A program made the position numbers and the translations under genes. A stretch of 7,502 nt of DNA, taken from Prevotella sp. UBA2755. GTDB lineage: Bacteria > Bacteroidota > Bacteroidia > Bacteroidales > Bacteroidaceae. Location of the stretch: positions 3,158 to 10,659 of the forward strand of contig DEJF01000046.1 of the NCBI GenBank assembly GCA_002353225.1, read 5' to 3'. How positions within the stretch are numbered: the first letter of the stretch is position 1; the number at the start of each line of letters is the position of its first letter. Positions 1 through 7,032 of the stretch are shown piece after piece. The notes below the pieces were generated by a model that did no database searches, had not been told where the DNA came from, and saw only the letters and a list, made by a program, of their open reading frames with translations.

Positions 1-795
1 GCCGGTAAACAACGGTGCAGCAGCACTATTGTATGTCAAAGTCGAAGTCCTCGGAATCAGGTGTTCCTGCTCGGGAATCATCGTCGCATTCATCGTTATA
101 CCAGTGATCTTCAGTACCGGTCCTGAGGTCCTGCCGAAGACAAAGCGTACCTTGGAGACCGCGCGCTCCAGACGGGCTGTAGCAATAGCGGAGGATGTGC
201 CGATTCGCAATACCGGGGCATCACCCGTCACCGGCTGGTCGGTCAGCACACCAACCATGGGAAGTCCCTTATCAGGAACGACAGTAGTAGGGTTCGTCAG
301 ACCGAAATAGCCTGCAGGAATGACTGCATTACGAACATCATTACGTGTACTTTCTCCGTTGAGTGTATTCCCATAGCCATCAGCAGGGATATTCGCCATG
401 ACATAGACATCGACGTTCGGCTTACTCTGCGAGAACACGTCACTGACGGGAATCTGGTAGACAGCCCCCTCACCGACGCTCAACAGGGAAGTCTCCTCGG
501 TATCGAGATAAGCTACCTTGTCTCCTGTTCCGTTTTCAAAGACCCACACCTGCAGCCGCGTAATCTTACTCTCCTCGTATGACGAATTGACATTACCCAC
601 ATCCGAGCGGATCAGGAGCGGATGCTCCGGTGAGTACACATAGACACTCAGCATGGGTTGCCGCGTCTCTTCCGTCTGTTCGTCATCAGAAGAGCTGCAG
701 GCTGTCAGCAAAAATAAAATAATGAGAAATGAGAAAAGCGATACGAGGCTGCGTTTCCACGTAGCCTGCCATACCATCTCCTTGCTGTATATCAT
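1..795 (-). CDS. Fimbrial accessory/tip lipoprotein, N-terminal part (3' end beyond window)
   Basis: My own translation of the minus strand gives 265 open codons running off the left edge with no stop. A basic stretch (W-K-R) is followed by a hydrophobic segment (LVSLFSFLIILFLLTAC) ending in a lipobox Cys at residue 33, then a Ser/Asp/Glu-rich linker (SSSDDEQTEE). This is a secreted lipoprotein. The mature part is beta-rich, and the segment LERAVSKVRFVFGR near residues 215-228 resembles the conserved region of Mfa3/Mfa4- or FimC-E-like accessory fimbrillins. Its place after the anchor and second fimbrillin fits an adaptor or tip subunit, which is inferred. The start is uncertain. In-frame ATGs lie at 810 (directly after a TAA), 795 and 777, giving leaders of 38, 33 and 27 residues including the Cys. 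It lies 90 bases after the preceding gene and is probably in the same operon. Confidence 0.8.
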   Translation of the reverse strand, partial: MIYSKEMVWQATWKRSLVSLFSFLIILFLLTACSSSDDEQTEETRQPMLSVYVYSPEHPLLIRSDVGNVNSSYEESKITRLQVWVFENGTGDKVAYLDTEETSLLSVGEGAVYQIPVSDVFSQSKPNVDVYVMANIPADGYGNTLNGESTRNDVRNAVIPAGYFGLTNPTTVVPDKGLPMVGVLTDQPVTGDAPVLRIGTSSAIATARLERAVSKVRFVFGRTSGPVLKITGITMNATMIPEQEHLIPRTSTLTYNSAAAPLFTG

Positions 796-811
796 TACTT
801 CATTTCTCATT
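721..811. repeat. 12-bp perfect inverted repeat around the start of the accessory lipoprotein gene
   Basis: AATGAGAAATGA at 721-732 is repeated as its exact reverse complement at 800-811, 67 bases apart. One arm lies at the candidate start codons and the other codes for part of the signal peptide. Each arm is itself low in complexity (AATGA twice), so simple-repeat origin is possible. Confidence 0.6.
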
Positions 812-860
812 TACATTTCTTTTAGTTGCTTCGCTTTGTAAAAGCGTCTTGCGACGATTA

Positions 861-884
861 CTTCAATTCTTCAATTCTTCAATC
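861..884. repeat. Tandem octamer repeat, three copies
   Basis: CTTCAATT, CTTCAATT and CTTCAATC follow each other without a gap, immediately downstream of the stop codon of the second fimbrillin gene. A short tandem repeat of this kind can change copy number by slippage. Here it lies in the spacer, so it could alter only mRNA spacing or stability, not the reading frame. Confidence 0.75.
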
Positions 885-885
885 C

Positions 886-2580
886 TTACAGTTTCACCGT
901 CGTCGTCGTGGATTGTACCCACTGGTCAATGATCTGCACACCAATCTCCAGACGAGCCTCCAACAGGTCAGGCATACAGGAATAGGCTTTTGCCAGGGAG
1001 GTGACCCTCATCGTCACCGCTGTGGTGTAATCCTGTGTGAACACACGGTTGGCATAGTCACCCGTCCCTTTTCCTTTAGGGTCGAGTTGGGCGATGAGAT
1101 AGAATTTCGTACCAGGATAGATGACACCGTCCATACCATAGAACTTATGACCCGTGTTATTCGTGAACTCCAGCACAACAGGCACTGTCTCGTCGTCATA
1201 CGACTGGAGGACCAATGTGTTAATCGTCTGATCCCCGGCGTCAGCCCCATCGGTCACCTCACTGCTGACGGTGGTGTCGTAGATAAACACGCCATCCACA
1301 TCACTCAGAACACCCTGGGGAGTAAAGTCAAAGCCCACCGTATGCTGTCCACCGACAATCATACCTGTCAGCGGCAGATGGGCAGCATCGCCATCTTCCA
1401 CGTCTTGGTCCTTAGCATCCTTCAGGGTACCCGTTATGCTCTTCAATGTCATCTGGAGATGACCCACACCATACTGCAGAGGGTCTTCCACCGCCACCGA
1501 CTTCGTCTCCACCGAGATCTCACTCTGGTTATAGTAACTCAGCAGCAGCGACCAGGCATCCGTCTGATATTTCGACTCCCCCACTTCCGTCCTGGAGGTC
1601 ATGATAGCACTGTTGGCATAATACCATAACTCGGCAGGATAGGTATAGCGGTTGATGCCGTTGATGTTGTCGAGTGTCGTCGTCCGGGTACGTACCTCAA
1701 ACTCCGAGCCTGTCCATCGGACGGCAGCGGCACCATCGGGAAGTCCCAAGGAGCCAGGATAGTTATTGGACAGGCAGGAGGCGTTCTCCGTATTCTCTAT
1801 CACAGCGATGATGTTTGTACAGAGACTCTTCACGGCGTCACTGGTTCCGGTAGCCTCCTTGATAGTATTCAGTTGTGTTCTCAACTCATCGACATAAGCG
1901 GTGATATGGGCAGCGGAACCGCCCATCAGTCCAGTCCCTTCCGTATCGGCATTGATAAAGTCCAGATAGAGTCCCTTCATCTGTGAGTCTGTCGTAGTGC
2001 TCCACTCCTCAGTATTGGCAATCGCCGTCAGGTAAGCAGCCAAGTCCCGCGCCGGTTCAAAGACATCATTCGCGGGGTCGTCTGTCTCACAGATGGATTG
2101 CAGACTGAAGTGGATATCACTGGGTTTGATGTATTCTTCTCCCACACCTGTTACCAGTATGCCGTTCTTGTCATTGTCGGTATAGCCAGTGACAGGTGCT
2201 GCCTGTCCATAGACGAGTACCCGGTTGGTCGTCTCCTTCAAGGAACAATGTGCGAAATAATAGAATTTCTCATTATCCGTACGAGTCACCTTGTTGGTCT
2301 CGGAACCCATGACCACGGAGATCAGTGGGAAGGAACTGCTCGTCACGGCTGTCGCGTCAGGGGTGTTGAAAGGAATCACCCATAATTTCTGGATACCTCT
2401 GAAAGTCCCTTCCGACTGCACGATGTCGGTAGCCATACGCATACTGCCCTGATGACCGACACTCAGCACAAACTCATAACGCTTCTCCCCAGTATTCTCG
2501 GACACAGCATCATCCGTCGTACACGATAGGACTACCGCGCACAGACTGAACAGCCAAAAGATGATGTTATGTCTTCTCAT
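886..2580 (-). CDS. Second Mfa1-type fimbrillin (structural or adaptor subunit), lipoprotein
   Basis: This is a 564-residue fimbrial subunit of the Mfa1 family, predicted to be surface-exposed. The start at 2580 is chosen because it gives a clean lipoprotein signal (MRRHNIIFWLFSLCAVVLSC, Cys20). An upstream in-frame ATG at 2625 would overlap the previous gene by 26 bases and add 15 residues that do not look like a signal. Motifs shared with the major fimbrillin, in the same order, are MRMA...Q.EGTFRGI (47-62), LPDGAAAVRW, YPAELWYYANSA, VAVEDPLQYGVGHL, LTGMIVGGQHTVG and RVFTQDYTTAV. The two genes are therefore paralogues. It lies 19 bases after the anchor gene, so they are surely cotranscribed. 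The C-terminus keeps the Glu-x-Gly and Trp spacing but ends QSTTTTVKL, not in an acidic residue plus Ile. This could mark a terminal or adaptor role as opposed to a bulk stalk role, which is inferred. Confidence 0.88.
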   Translation of the reverse strand: MRRHNIIFWLFSLCAVVLSCTTDDAVSENTGEKRYEFVLSVGHQGSMRMATDIVQSEGTFRGIQKLWVIPFNTPDATAVTSSSFPLISVVMGSETNKVTRTDNEKFYYFAHCSLKETTNRVLVYGQAAPVTGYTDNDKNGILVTGVGEEYIKPSDIHFSLQSICETDDPANDVFEPARDLAAYLTAIANTEEWSTTTDSQMKGLYLDFINADTEGTGLMGGSAAHITAYVDELRTQLNTIKEATGTSDAVKSLCTNIIAVIENTENASCLSNNYPGSLGLPDGAAAVRWTGSEFEVRTRTTTLDNINGINRYTYPAELWYYANSAIMTSRTEVGESKYQTDAWSLLLSYYNQSEISVETKSVAVEDPLQYGVGHLQMTLKSITGTLKDAKDQDVEDGDAAHLPLTGMIVGGQHTVGFDFTPQGVLSDVDGVFIYDTTVSSEVTDGADAGDQTINTLVLQSYDDETVPVVLEFTNNTGHKFYGMDGVIYPGTKFYLIAQLDPKGKGTGDYANRVFTQDYTTAVTMRVTSLAKAYSCMPDLLEARLEIGVQIIDQWVQSTTTTVKL

Positions 2581-2599
2581 ACCATAAAATTTAGGGGCA

Positions 2600-3676
2600 T
2601 CAGATATCAATGTCGTGCTGACCACCGTCAGACCAGTCGAGGGTCACACTGACACCTACTTCCGTATCGTCGGTACGCACATCACCGCTATCACCGTAAT
2701 ATGCCTTGATGATCGTAAACTGTCCGGCACTGAGCATTTTCCTGATGTTCAGGATAGACTCCGTGATGGTACCGTCCGCATTAGTGACATAGCAACGGAA
2801 CTGCCAGAAGGTCTGTCCCGAGTCGCCATCCTCGAAATCCTTCTCAATGACGGTCTTCATCCCTTCCTCATCCTTTGACGGGAAGTTGACGGAGCAGAAA
2901 CAGAGGTTACCACCCTCCGTATCGAGTCGGGTCGTACGGACAATCGGTGATTTCTCCGAATAGGTATAGGTACTGTCGTTAATCAGGAAATTAGAGGCAA
3001 AACCAGTGGAGTACACCTTGATATCCTTGTAGTCATGTCCTCGTGGGTCAATCACCAGTGCCACGGCACTATTAGCCATATACAGTCTCACATGGAATGT
3101 CTGGTCGACACCCTCCAGCACCTTCATCGGCTGACGCGCCGTGAAGAGTCCTGTAGACTGTGAGTCTATCGTGTCTTTCTTCTCCACGGTCAAGGCGAGT
3201 TGGGAGGTAGGACAACGGTCGTCGTCCTGAAGTCCTGCCACCTTATTGTCCTGGACATTGGCGACGGCAAGGTGCATATACTCCCGCATCGGCAGATACA
3301 GGGTATAACTCTGCTCGCTGGCATCCATCACATGCTGGTCGTGGCTCAGACGCTCCTGCTGGTTCTCCGTGTCGTAGAACGAGAGGTCGACATCATGGGC
3401 GAAGTCGGTGAAGATATTCTGCAGATGAGTACGCAGGGCATTGGCGACATTGACATCTGTCGTCGTATTGAGTTGCGTATTGATTTCCGTGGTGATATTC
3501 GTCACCAGCCGCAGTTCATAGTTCAACTCATACTCATCCTCTGTCGACGGTTCCGGGGGCGTAGGTCCTACGGGCGGACAGTCGCTCAGGTCGTCGTCAA
3601 TGGTCGAGCATGCCATGGGCAGCAAAGCCACCCATAGCATGACGATATAACTCCACGTTCTCCTCATCACTCGCAT
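2600..3676 (-). CDS. FimB/Mfa2-family fimbrial anchor lipoprotein
   Basis: The 358-residue product fits the FimB/Mfa2 family, which anchors type V fimbriae to the outer membrane and limits fibre length. The signal peptide ends in LLPMAC (lipid Cys23). The characteristic start of the mature protein, CSTIDDDLSDCPP, follows, with a second Cys at residue 33 and a Pro-rich linker. Further family-like stretches are YTLYLPMREYMHLAVANV near residues 125-142, VRLYMANSAVALVIDP near 195-212 and LSAGQFTIIKAYYG near 315-329. The ATG at 3676 shares one base with the fimbrillin stop (TAATG), which suggests translational coupling so that anchor is made in proportion to major subunit. A second ATG at 3667 would shorten the leader by three residues. 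The C-terminus ends EVGVSVTLDW plus ten residues, the same pattern as the fimbrillin. Confidence 0.92.
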   Translation of the reverse strand: MRVMRRTWSYIVMLWVALLPMACSTIDDDLSDCPPVGPTPPEPSTEDEYELNYELRLVTNITTEINTQLNTTTDVNVANALRTHLQNIFTDFAHDVDLSFYDTENQQERLSHDQHVMDASEQSYTLYLPMREYMHLAVANVQDNKVAGLQDDDRCPTSQLALTVEKKDTIDSQSTGLFTARQPMKVLEGVDQTFHVRLYMANSAVALVIDPRGHDYKDIKVYSTGFASNFLINDSTYTYSEKSPIVRTTRLDTEGGNLCFCSVNFPSKDEEGMKTVIEKDFEDGDSGQTFWQFRCYVTNADGTITESILNIRKMLSAGQFTIIKAYYGDSGDVRTDDTEVGVSVTLDWSDGGQHDIDI

Positions 3677-5571
3677 TAAATTTCTACGTCAAAATTCAGA
3701 CCGGGCTTCCACTGGAGATCAACGGAGAGTCCCAACTCCATCTGTGTGTTACGCAGGTCGGGAAGTCCCTTCGTCGCCGTGCCGAGACCGTCATCATTAT
3801 GGTCGTCATCACCAGTGGTAGGACTTCCGGGTTTGATGGTGAAGTTGGCGATGGTCTTAAAGTCCTGGGTGAAGATACGGTCCTTGGCGTCGGCAACAGC
3901 ATCGGCGTCCGTATTGGTAGCCTCTGAGGTCTTCAGCGCACCTACCAGGTAGAATGTCGCGCCATTCGGGATAATCTCACCGTTTGCACCGACGAAGTCT
4001 GGACAGTTGTTCACGAACTCCAGGGCGATATTCACGGTCTTCTCCGCCGCTGTCTCACCAGTCTGGAGCACCAAGGTGTAGTTGGTAGCAGTGGCTGTTC
4101 CTCTCTTCACCGTCATGGAAGAAGGCTCTGACATCGTCTTGTCGTAGATGGTATAGGCATCAGTTCCTTTGACAGCGTAATTCCAACCAACCGTCTTCTG
4201 ACCGCCGATGAGGATACCCGTCAACTCGAAGCCGTTGGTCACGTCAACCTCTGTTCCTGTATAGTCGTAATACTTATTGCCTTCCTCACTGGAGCCCTTC
4301 AGTCCTTTCACCGTAGCATCCAGTCTGCCGACACCGTACTGTACCGGGTCGTTGATGGCAACGGAACGGGTCTCGGAAGACACTGCCGTACCATCGATAT
4401 ACTCATTTAAGATGGCGTCCCATGTCTTATCACCATAACCTGGTGACATCACACTGTTAGCAGTCTTCACGGCGCTGTTCACAAAATACTGCAGGTTGGC
4501 TGGGTAAACATAATTCTCCAATGTCGCAATATTCATGTTGGTAGCGTAAGCCATCTGGGTAGATGCCACGAATTTTTTCTCTGTAGCGTCATAGGTGACA
4601 CGTACGGCACCGTCAGGAAGGTTGACACTGGCGGGATAGCCGGTATAGTCATCCTTCAGGGTCACTGCTGTCGTCACACCATTTGTCACAGTCGCCTCCA
4701 CGTAGGTATCAAGTGCCGCACGGATTGCCGTTGCCATCTTATAGCCGTCAGGAACCGTGTTCTGCGCTGCTGTGGTGACAAGACCGTCCAGGTTCATATA
4801 GAGTTCTTTGAAAACCCACTCTATGTTCTTGGAGGAACCTGTCGTTATCTCCTTGAAGTTATTCCATAATGCGTTGATGGTGGCATTTTCTGTTGCAGTC
4901 ACCTCCTTGAACTTTGGCTTTAACCCATCTGATAAGGCTTCAGTCGGTGCGGCATCAGCCACGGCGTTCAGGGCTGCGATCAGGTTAGTACCCACCGTCT
5001 TACCTGCGTTGATAGCGGTTTTCTCGGCTGTTGTTCCATCCCCATAGATAGATACTGGAGTGAACTTCACATCGCCAAGTGTCGGTTTTCCGGAGAGTCC
5101 TTCCACCTTCAGTGTGCCGAAATTGAATTTGTCAGCGGCACTCTCAATGGCGGCATCCGCAGTGTTGTCGATTGCCTTTCCGTAGAACAGGAAATGATTG
5201 GTGCCTACCGCAAGGGCGACATCTGCATATACCTTTGAGTGACTTGCCGCATTGTCAAAAGCACTGATAGACGACAGGGCGATGAGCGGTGCGTTAGCAG
5301 TAGAACTGGCTGCAATAGCACTTGTCGAAGTGTAAGGAACCAGTTTGATTTGGTCAATACCACGGAAACCACTCTCCTGCACTGTAGCCGAAGCCATGCG
5401 CATCTTGATGTTTTCCGGCAGGGAGATGGTGAACTGTGTCTTCACACTGTTACCATCAAAGGTCGGATTGGGGTCAGCCACTGTCTCGTCACCCGAGGAG
5501 CATGCTGTGAATCCCGTCACGCTCAGCAGTGCTATCGCACCGGCAAAAGCAAATTTGTTTAGTTTCTTCAT
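3676..5571 (-). CDS. Major fimbrillin, Mfa1 family lipoprotein
   Basis: The 631-residue product has a lipoprotein signal peptide ending GFTAC (Cys24) and an SSGDE linker. Two beta-rich regions typical of Mfa1-type stalk pilins follow. Recognisable blocks are KMRMA.ATVQESGFRGIDQI (56-75), GYPASVNLPDGAVRV (311-325), YPANLQYFVNSAV (356-368), VAINDPVQYGVGRL (404-417), LTGILIGGQKTVGW (450-463) and RIFTQDFKT (565-573). In Porphyromonas the pro-form is cut by an Arg-specific protease, which frees a groove for the C-terminal donor strand of the next subunit. Arg58 or Arg70 would be candidate sites here (inferred). An acidic loop, GDDDHNDDG (587-595), precedes the C-terminal strand and is absent from the paralogue. 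It is the first fimbrillin of the operon, 42 bases after the OmpA-like gene and directly before the anchor, so it is probably the stalk subunit. Its leader carries two perfect palindromes. Confidence 0.93.
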   Translation of the reverse strand: MKKLNKFAFAGAIALLSVTGFTACSSGDETVADPNPTFDGNSVKTQFTISLPENIKMRMASATVQESGFRGIDQIKLVPYTSTSAIAASSTANAPLIALSSISAFDNAASHSKVYADVALAVGTNHFLFYGKAIDNTADAAIESAADKFNFGTLKVEGLSGKPTLGDVKFTPVSIYGDGTTAEKTAINAGKTVGTNLIAALNAVADAAPTEALSDGLKPKFKEVTATENATINALWNNFKEITTGSSKNIEWVFKELYMNLDGLVTTAAQNTVPDGYKMATAIRAALDTYVEATVTNGVTTAVTLKDDYTGYPASVNLPDGAVRVTYDATEKKFVASTQMAYATNMNIATLENYVYPANLQYFVNSAVKTANSVMSPGYGDKTWDAILNEYIDGTAVSSETRSVAINDPVQYGVGRLDATVKGLKGSSEEGNKYYDYTGTEVDVTNGFELTGILIGGQKTVGWNYAVKGTDAYTIYDKTMSEPSSMTVKRGTATATNYTLVLQTGETAAEKTVNIALEFVNNCPDFVGANGEIIPNGATFYLVGALKTSEATNTDADAVADAKDRIFTQDFKTIANFTIKPGSPTTGDDDHNDDGLGTATKGLPDLRNTQMELGLSVDLQWKPGLNFDVEI

Positions 5572-5595
5572 AATCGATTATGTCAATAATTATTG
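5569..5595. promoter_or_regulatory. Two adjacent perfect palindromes at the fimbrillin start codon
   Basis: CATAATCGATTATG (5569-5582, 14 bp, including the ATG complement) and CAATAATTATTG (5584-5595, 12 bp) are each exact palindromes, separated by one base. They fill most of the 42-base spacer before the major fimbrillin gene. They could be protein-binding sites or weak mRNA hairpins that govern initiation or processing. No good TAnnTTTG promoter was seen here, so a separate internal promoter is not supported. Confidence 0.5.
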
Positions 5596-5613
5596 TTTTT
5601 TATTCATTCATGC

Positions 5614-6939
5614 TCATTTCTTATAGTCATAGTACACCCTCAGGTAGCCGGAGTTACGCTGGTCGGCAAGAAGGTGCTCCTTGATGTACTGATAGGTATG
5701 CCCATAGTGCAACTTGCGGATCTTCTGCTCACGACGGGCGAGGTCCGGTTCATTGTCGATAATCTCCAGAACCTTCCGGAGTTCGGCACTCTTACTGCTA
5801 CCATTGGCAATCGCCTCCTCGATCTGGTCGCGGAAGTCTGCCCAGTCCTCACCGCCATAGGATACCTCAAACTGATCGTCGCTGACGGCAAGACGGTCCT
5901 GGATGTATTTCTTCAGTGCCTCGGCACGTCCCTCGGCAATCTTCGCATTGAGTTTCACACTACCATCGAAGGAGGCGAGTCCCACAATCTGTATCTTACA
6001 GAGTCTGGTGTCATCCAGGGCGAGCAGTTTCTTCGTAGCATCGATAATCTGGTCGAGGGTCTGCTGGTTGTCACGCCACTCGGGACGGATGTCGGTCTTC
6101 GCCATGGGGAAGTACACGAACAATGCTCGATTGTCACGGCGCAGCACCTGACTGCAGTCGTAGGGCTTGTACTCGGAGATATTGGCAAGAACGGGATACT
6201 CCTTGGCGAGCCGTTGGATAGCAGGCTCCACAGACTCCGGCTTGGTGACCACCTGTACGCTATCAGTCTTGACGGCTGGATGTGTCTGGACGACAGCAGG
6301 AATGGTCGTGGTCTGAATCGGCTCCACGGGCTGAGCGGCTTTCTTCGGGCGACCCGGCAGGTTGAACACGATGTTCAAGGCTGCCTGGGGGATGACGAAC
6401 CACCTGTTCTTCTCACCGATCTTCGAACCGCACTCACCGCACTCATAACGGTCGTACTTGGTATAGCCGACAGCGGCACCCACCAGTGCCTCGATATTCC
6501 AATGGCGGCCCAAGGGCCATGAATAACCGTAGAATGCGCCCAAGGCACCAAGGTCACCCTGGCGGCGCTCGTTGCGGAAACCCTTATAGAGACCGAAGGG
6601 GAATTTCACCTCTGCGATGTTGTAATGCGCATAGATGAGGTTGACACCGAAGAAATGATGCACATTCACGGAATCCGTCCAGTAACGCACCGAGGGAGAC
6701 ACTAACAGGTGCTTCCATTTCTTCGACTTGTGGTCGTCGGTAGGCCAAGGACGGTAACCTCCTGTCACACCTACTGACCAATGGGGTGCCAGTCGTAAAC
6801 CCACACGGAGGTTCGGGGTCAGCCATGCGTCATACAACAGGTTGTTGCTGATAGTCACATTCTGTGCCTCCAGTTGCAGCGAGCCCAACAAGAACGTTGT
6901 CAGACAGGCTAACTTCGCTATTTTGTTCATTCGTTTCAT
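5614..6939 (-). CDS. DUF3575 outer-membrane protein with OmpA-like C-terminal domain
   Basis: The 441-residue product has a signal peptide cleaved probably after Ala25 (SLQLEA-Q). Residues 27-192 match the DUF3575 pattern: SNNLLYDAWLTPNLRVG, a YRPW motif, RYW, HFFGVN, YGYSWPLGRHWNIEA and YECGECG with a Cys pair at 167/170. Alternating aromatic strands suggest an outer-membrane beta barrel. A Pro/Thr/Val-rich linker (196-240) leads to an OmpA-like domain (about 268-360) with VYFPMAKTDIRP and NAKIAEGRAEALKKYI, which would reach the peptidoglycan. The usual Asp of the OmpA GHTD motif is replaced (GLAS, 320-323), while Arg338 is kept. The remaining 80 residues are helical and charged. Genes of this type commonly open Bacteroidales fimbrial operons, and a role in fimbria assembly or envelope anchoring is inferred. 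It is the first gene after the promoter. A second ATG at 6930 is possible. Confidence 0.9.
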   Translation of the reverse strand: MKRMNKIAKLACLTTFLLGSLQLEAQNVTISNNLLYDAWLTPNLRVGLRLAPHWSVGVTGGYRPWPTDDHKSKKWKHLLVSPSVRYWTDSVNVHHFFGVNLIYAHYNIAEVKFPFGLYKGFRNERRQGDLGALGAFYGYSWPLGRHWNIEALVGAAVGYTKYDRYECGECGSKIGEKNRWFVIPQAALNIVFNLPGRPKKAAQPVEPIQTTTIPAVVQTHPAVKTDSVQVVTKPESVEPAIQRLAKEYPVLANISEYKPYDCSQVLRRDNRALFVYFPMAKTDIRPEWRDNQQTLDQIIDATKKLLALDDTRLCKIQIVGLASFDGSVKLNAKIAEGRAEALKKYIQDRLAVSDDQFEVSYGGEDWADFRDQIEEAIANGSSKSAELRKVLEIIDNEPDLARREQKIRKLHYGHTYQYIKEHLLADQRNSGYLRVYYDYKK

Positions 6940-6974
6940 CCTGTTTACAACACTTTTTTAGGTTGATTAACCAT

Positions 6975-7000
6975 TTTGTGTTGAATATTTAGAACACAAA
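6975..7000. promoter_or_regulatory. Inverted repeat overlapping the -7 box (possible operator)
   Basis: TTTGTGTT (6975-6982) and AACACAAA (6993-7000) are exact reverse complements around a 10-base spacer. The right arm covers four bases of the -7 box and the left arm falls in the early transcribed region. The position suits a repressor operator or a 5' hairpin in the leader RNA. No regulator gene is in the window. Confidence 0.45.
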
Positions 7001-7027
7001 GGTAATAATAATGTTCGCATATACAAG
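6997..7027 (-). promoter_or_regulatory. Bacteroidetes-type promoter of the fimbrial operon
   Basis: On the minus strand, TACCTTTG (6997-7004) is an exact match to the TAnnTTTG -7 element of the primary sigma factor of Bacteroidetes. Nineteen bases upstream lies CTTG (7024-7027), a three-of-four match to the -33 TTTG. Transcription would begin near 6990, leaving a leader of about 50 bases before the ATG at 6939. It is the only good match I found upstream of the operon. Confidence 0.6.
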
Positions 7028-7032
7028 AAATT

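Noticed and set aside
826..1629. Plus-strand open frame of 267 codons opposite the second fimbrillin
   Set aside because: It lies antisense to conserved fimbrillin blocks, its composition is His/Arg-rich as in mirror frames, and no promoter or domain was seen.
2581..2625. Extended start for the second fimbrillin at 2625
   Set aside because: The extra 15 residues do not form a signal peptide and would overlap the anchor gene. The ATG at 2580 gives a standard lipoprotein leader.
3200..3637. Plus-strand open frame of 145 codons opposite the anchor gene
   Set aside because: It is a shadow of the anchor coding strand, with no signal or domain of its own.
5572..5613. Separate promoter before the major fimbrillin gene
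   Set aside because: No TAnnTTTG with a suitably spaced TTTG was found. The TTGACA-like string on the minus strand is not the consensus used by this phylum.
5593..6522. Long plus-strand open frame (309 codons) opposite the DUF3575/OmpA-like gene
   Set aside because: It is antisense to a gene with clear family motifs, has no recognisable domain, and is explained by the codon bias of the opposite strand.
6961..6972. GGTT/AACC symmetry in the leader
   Set aside because: Only four base pairs around a four-base centre, which is expected by chance.
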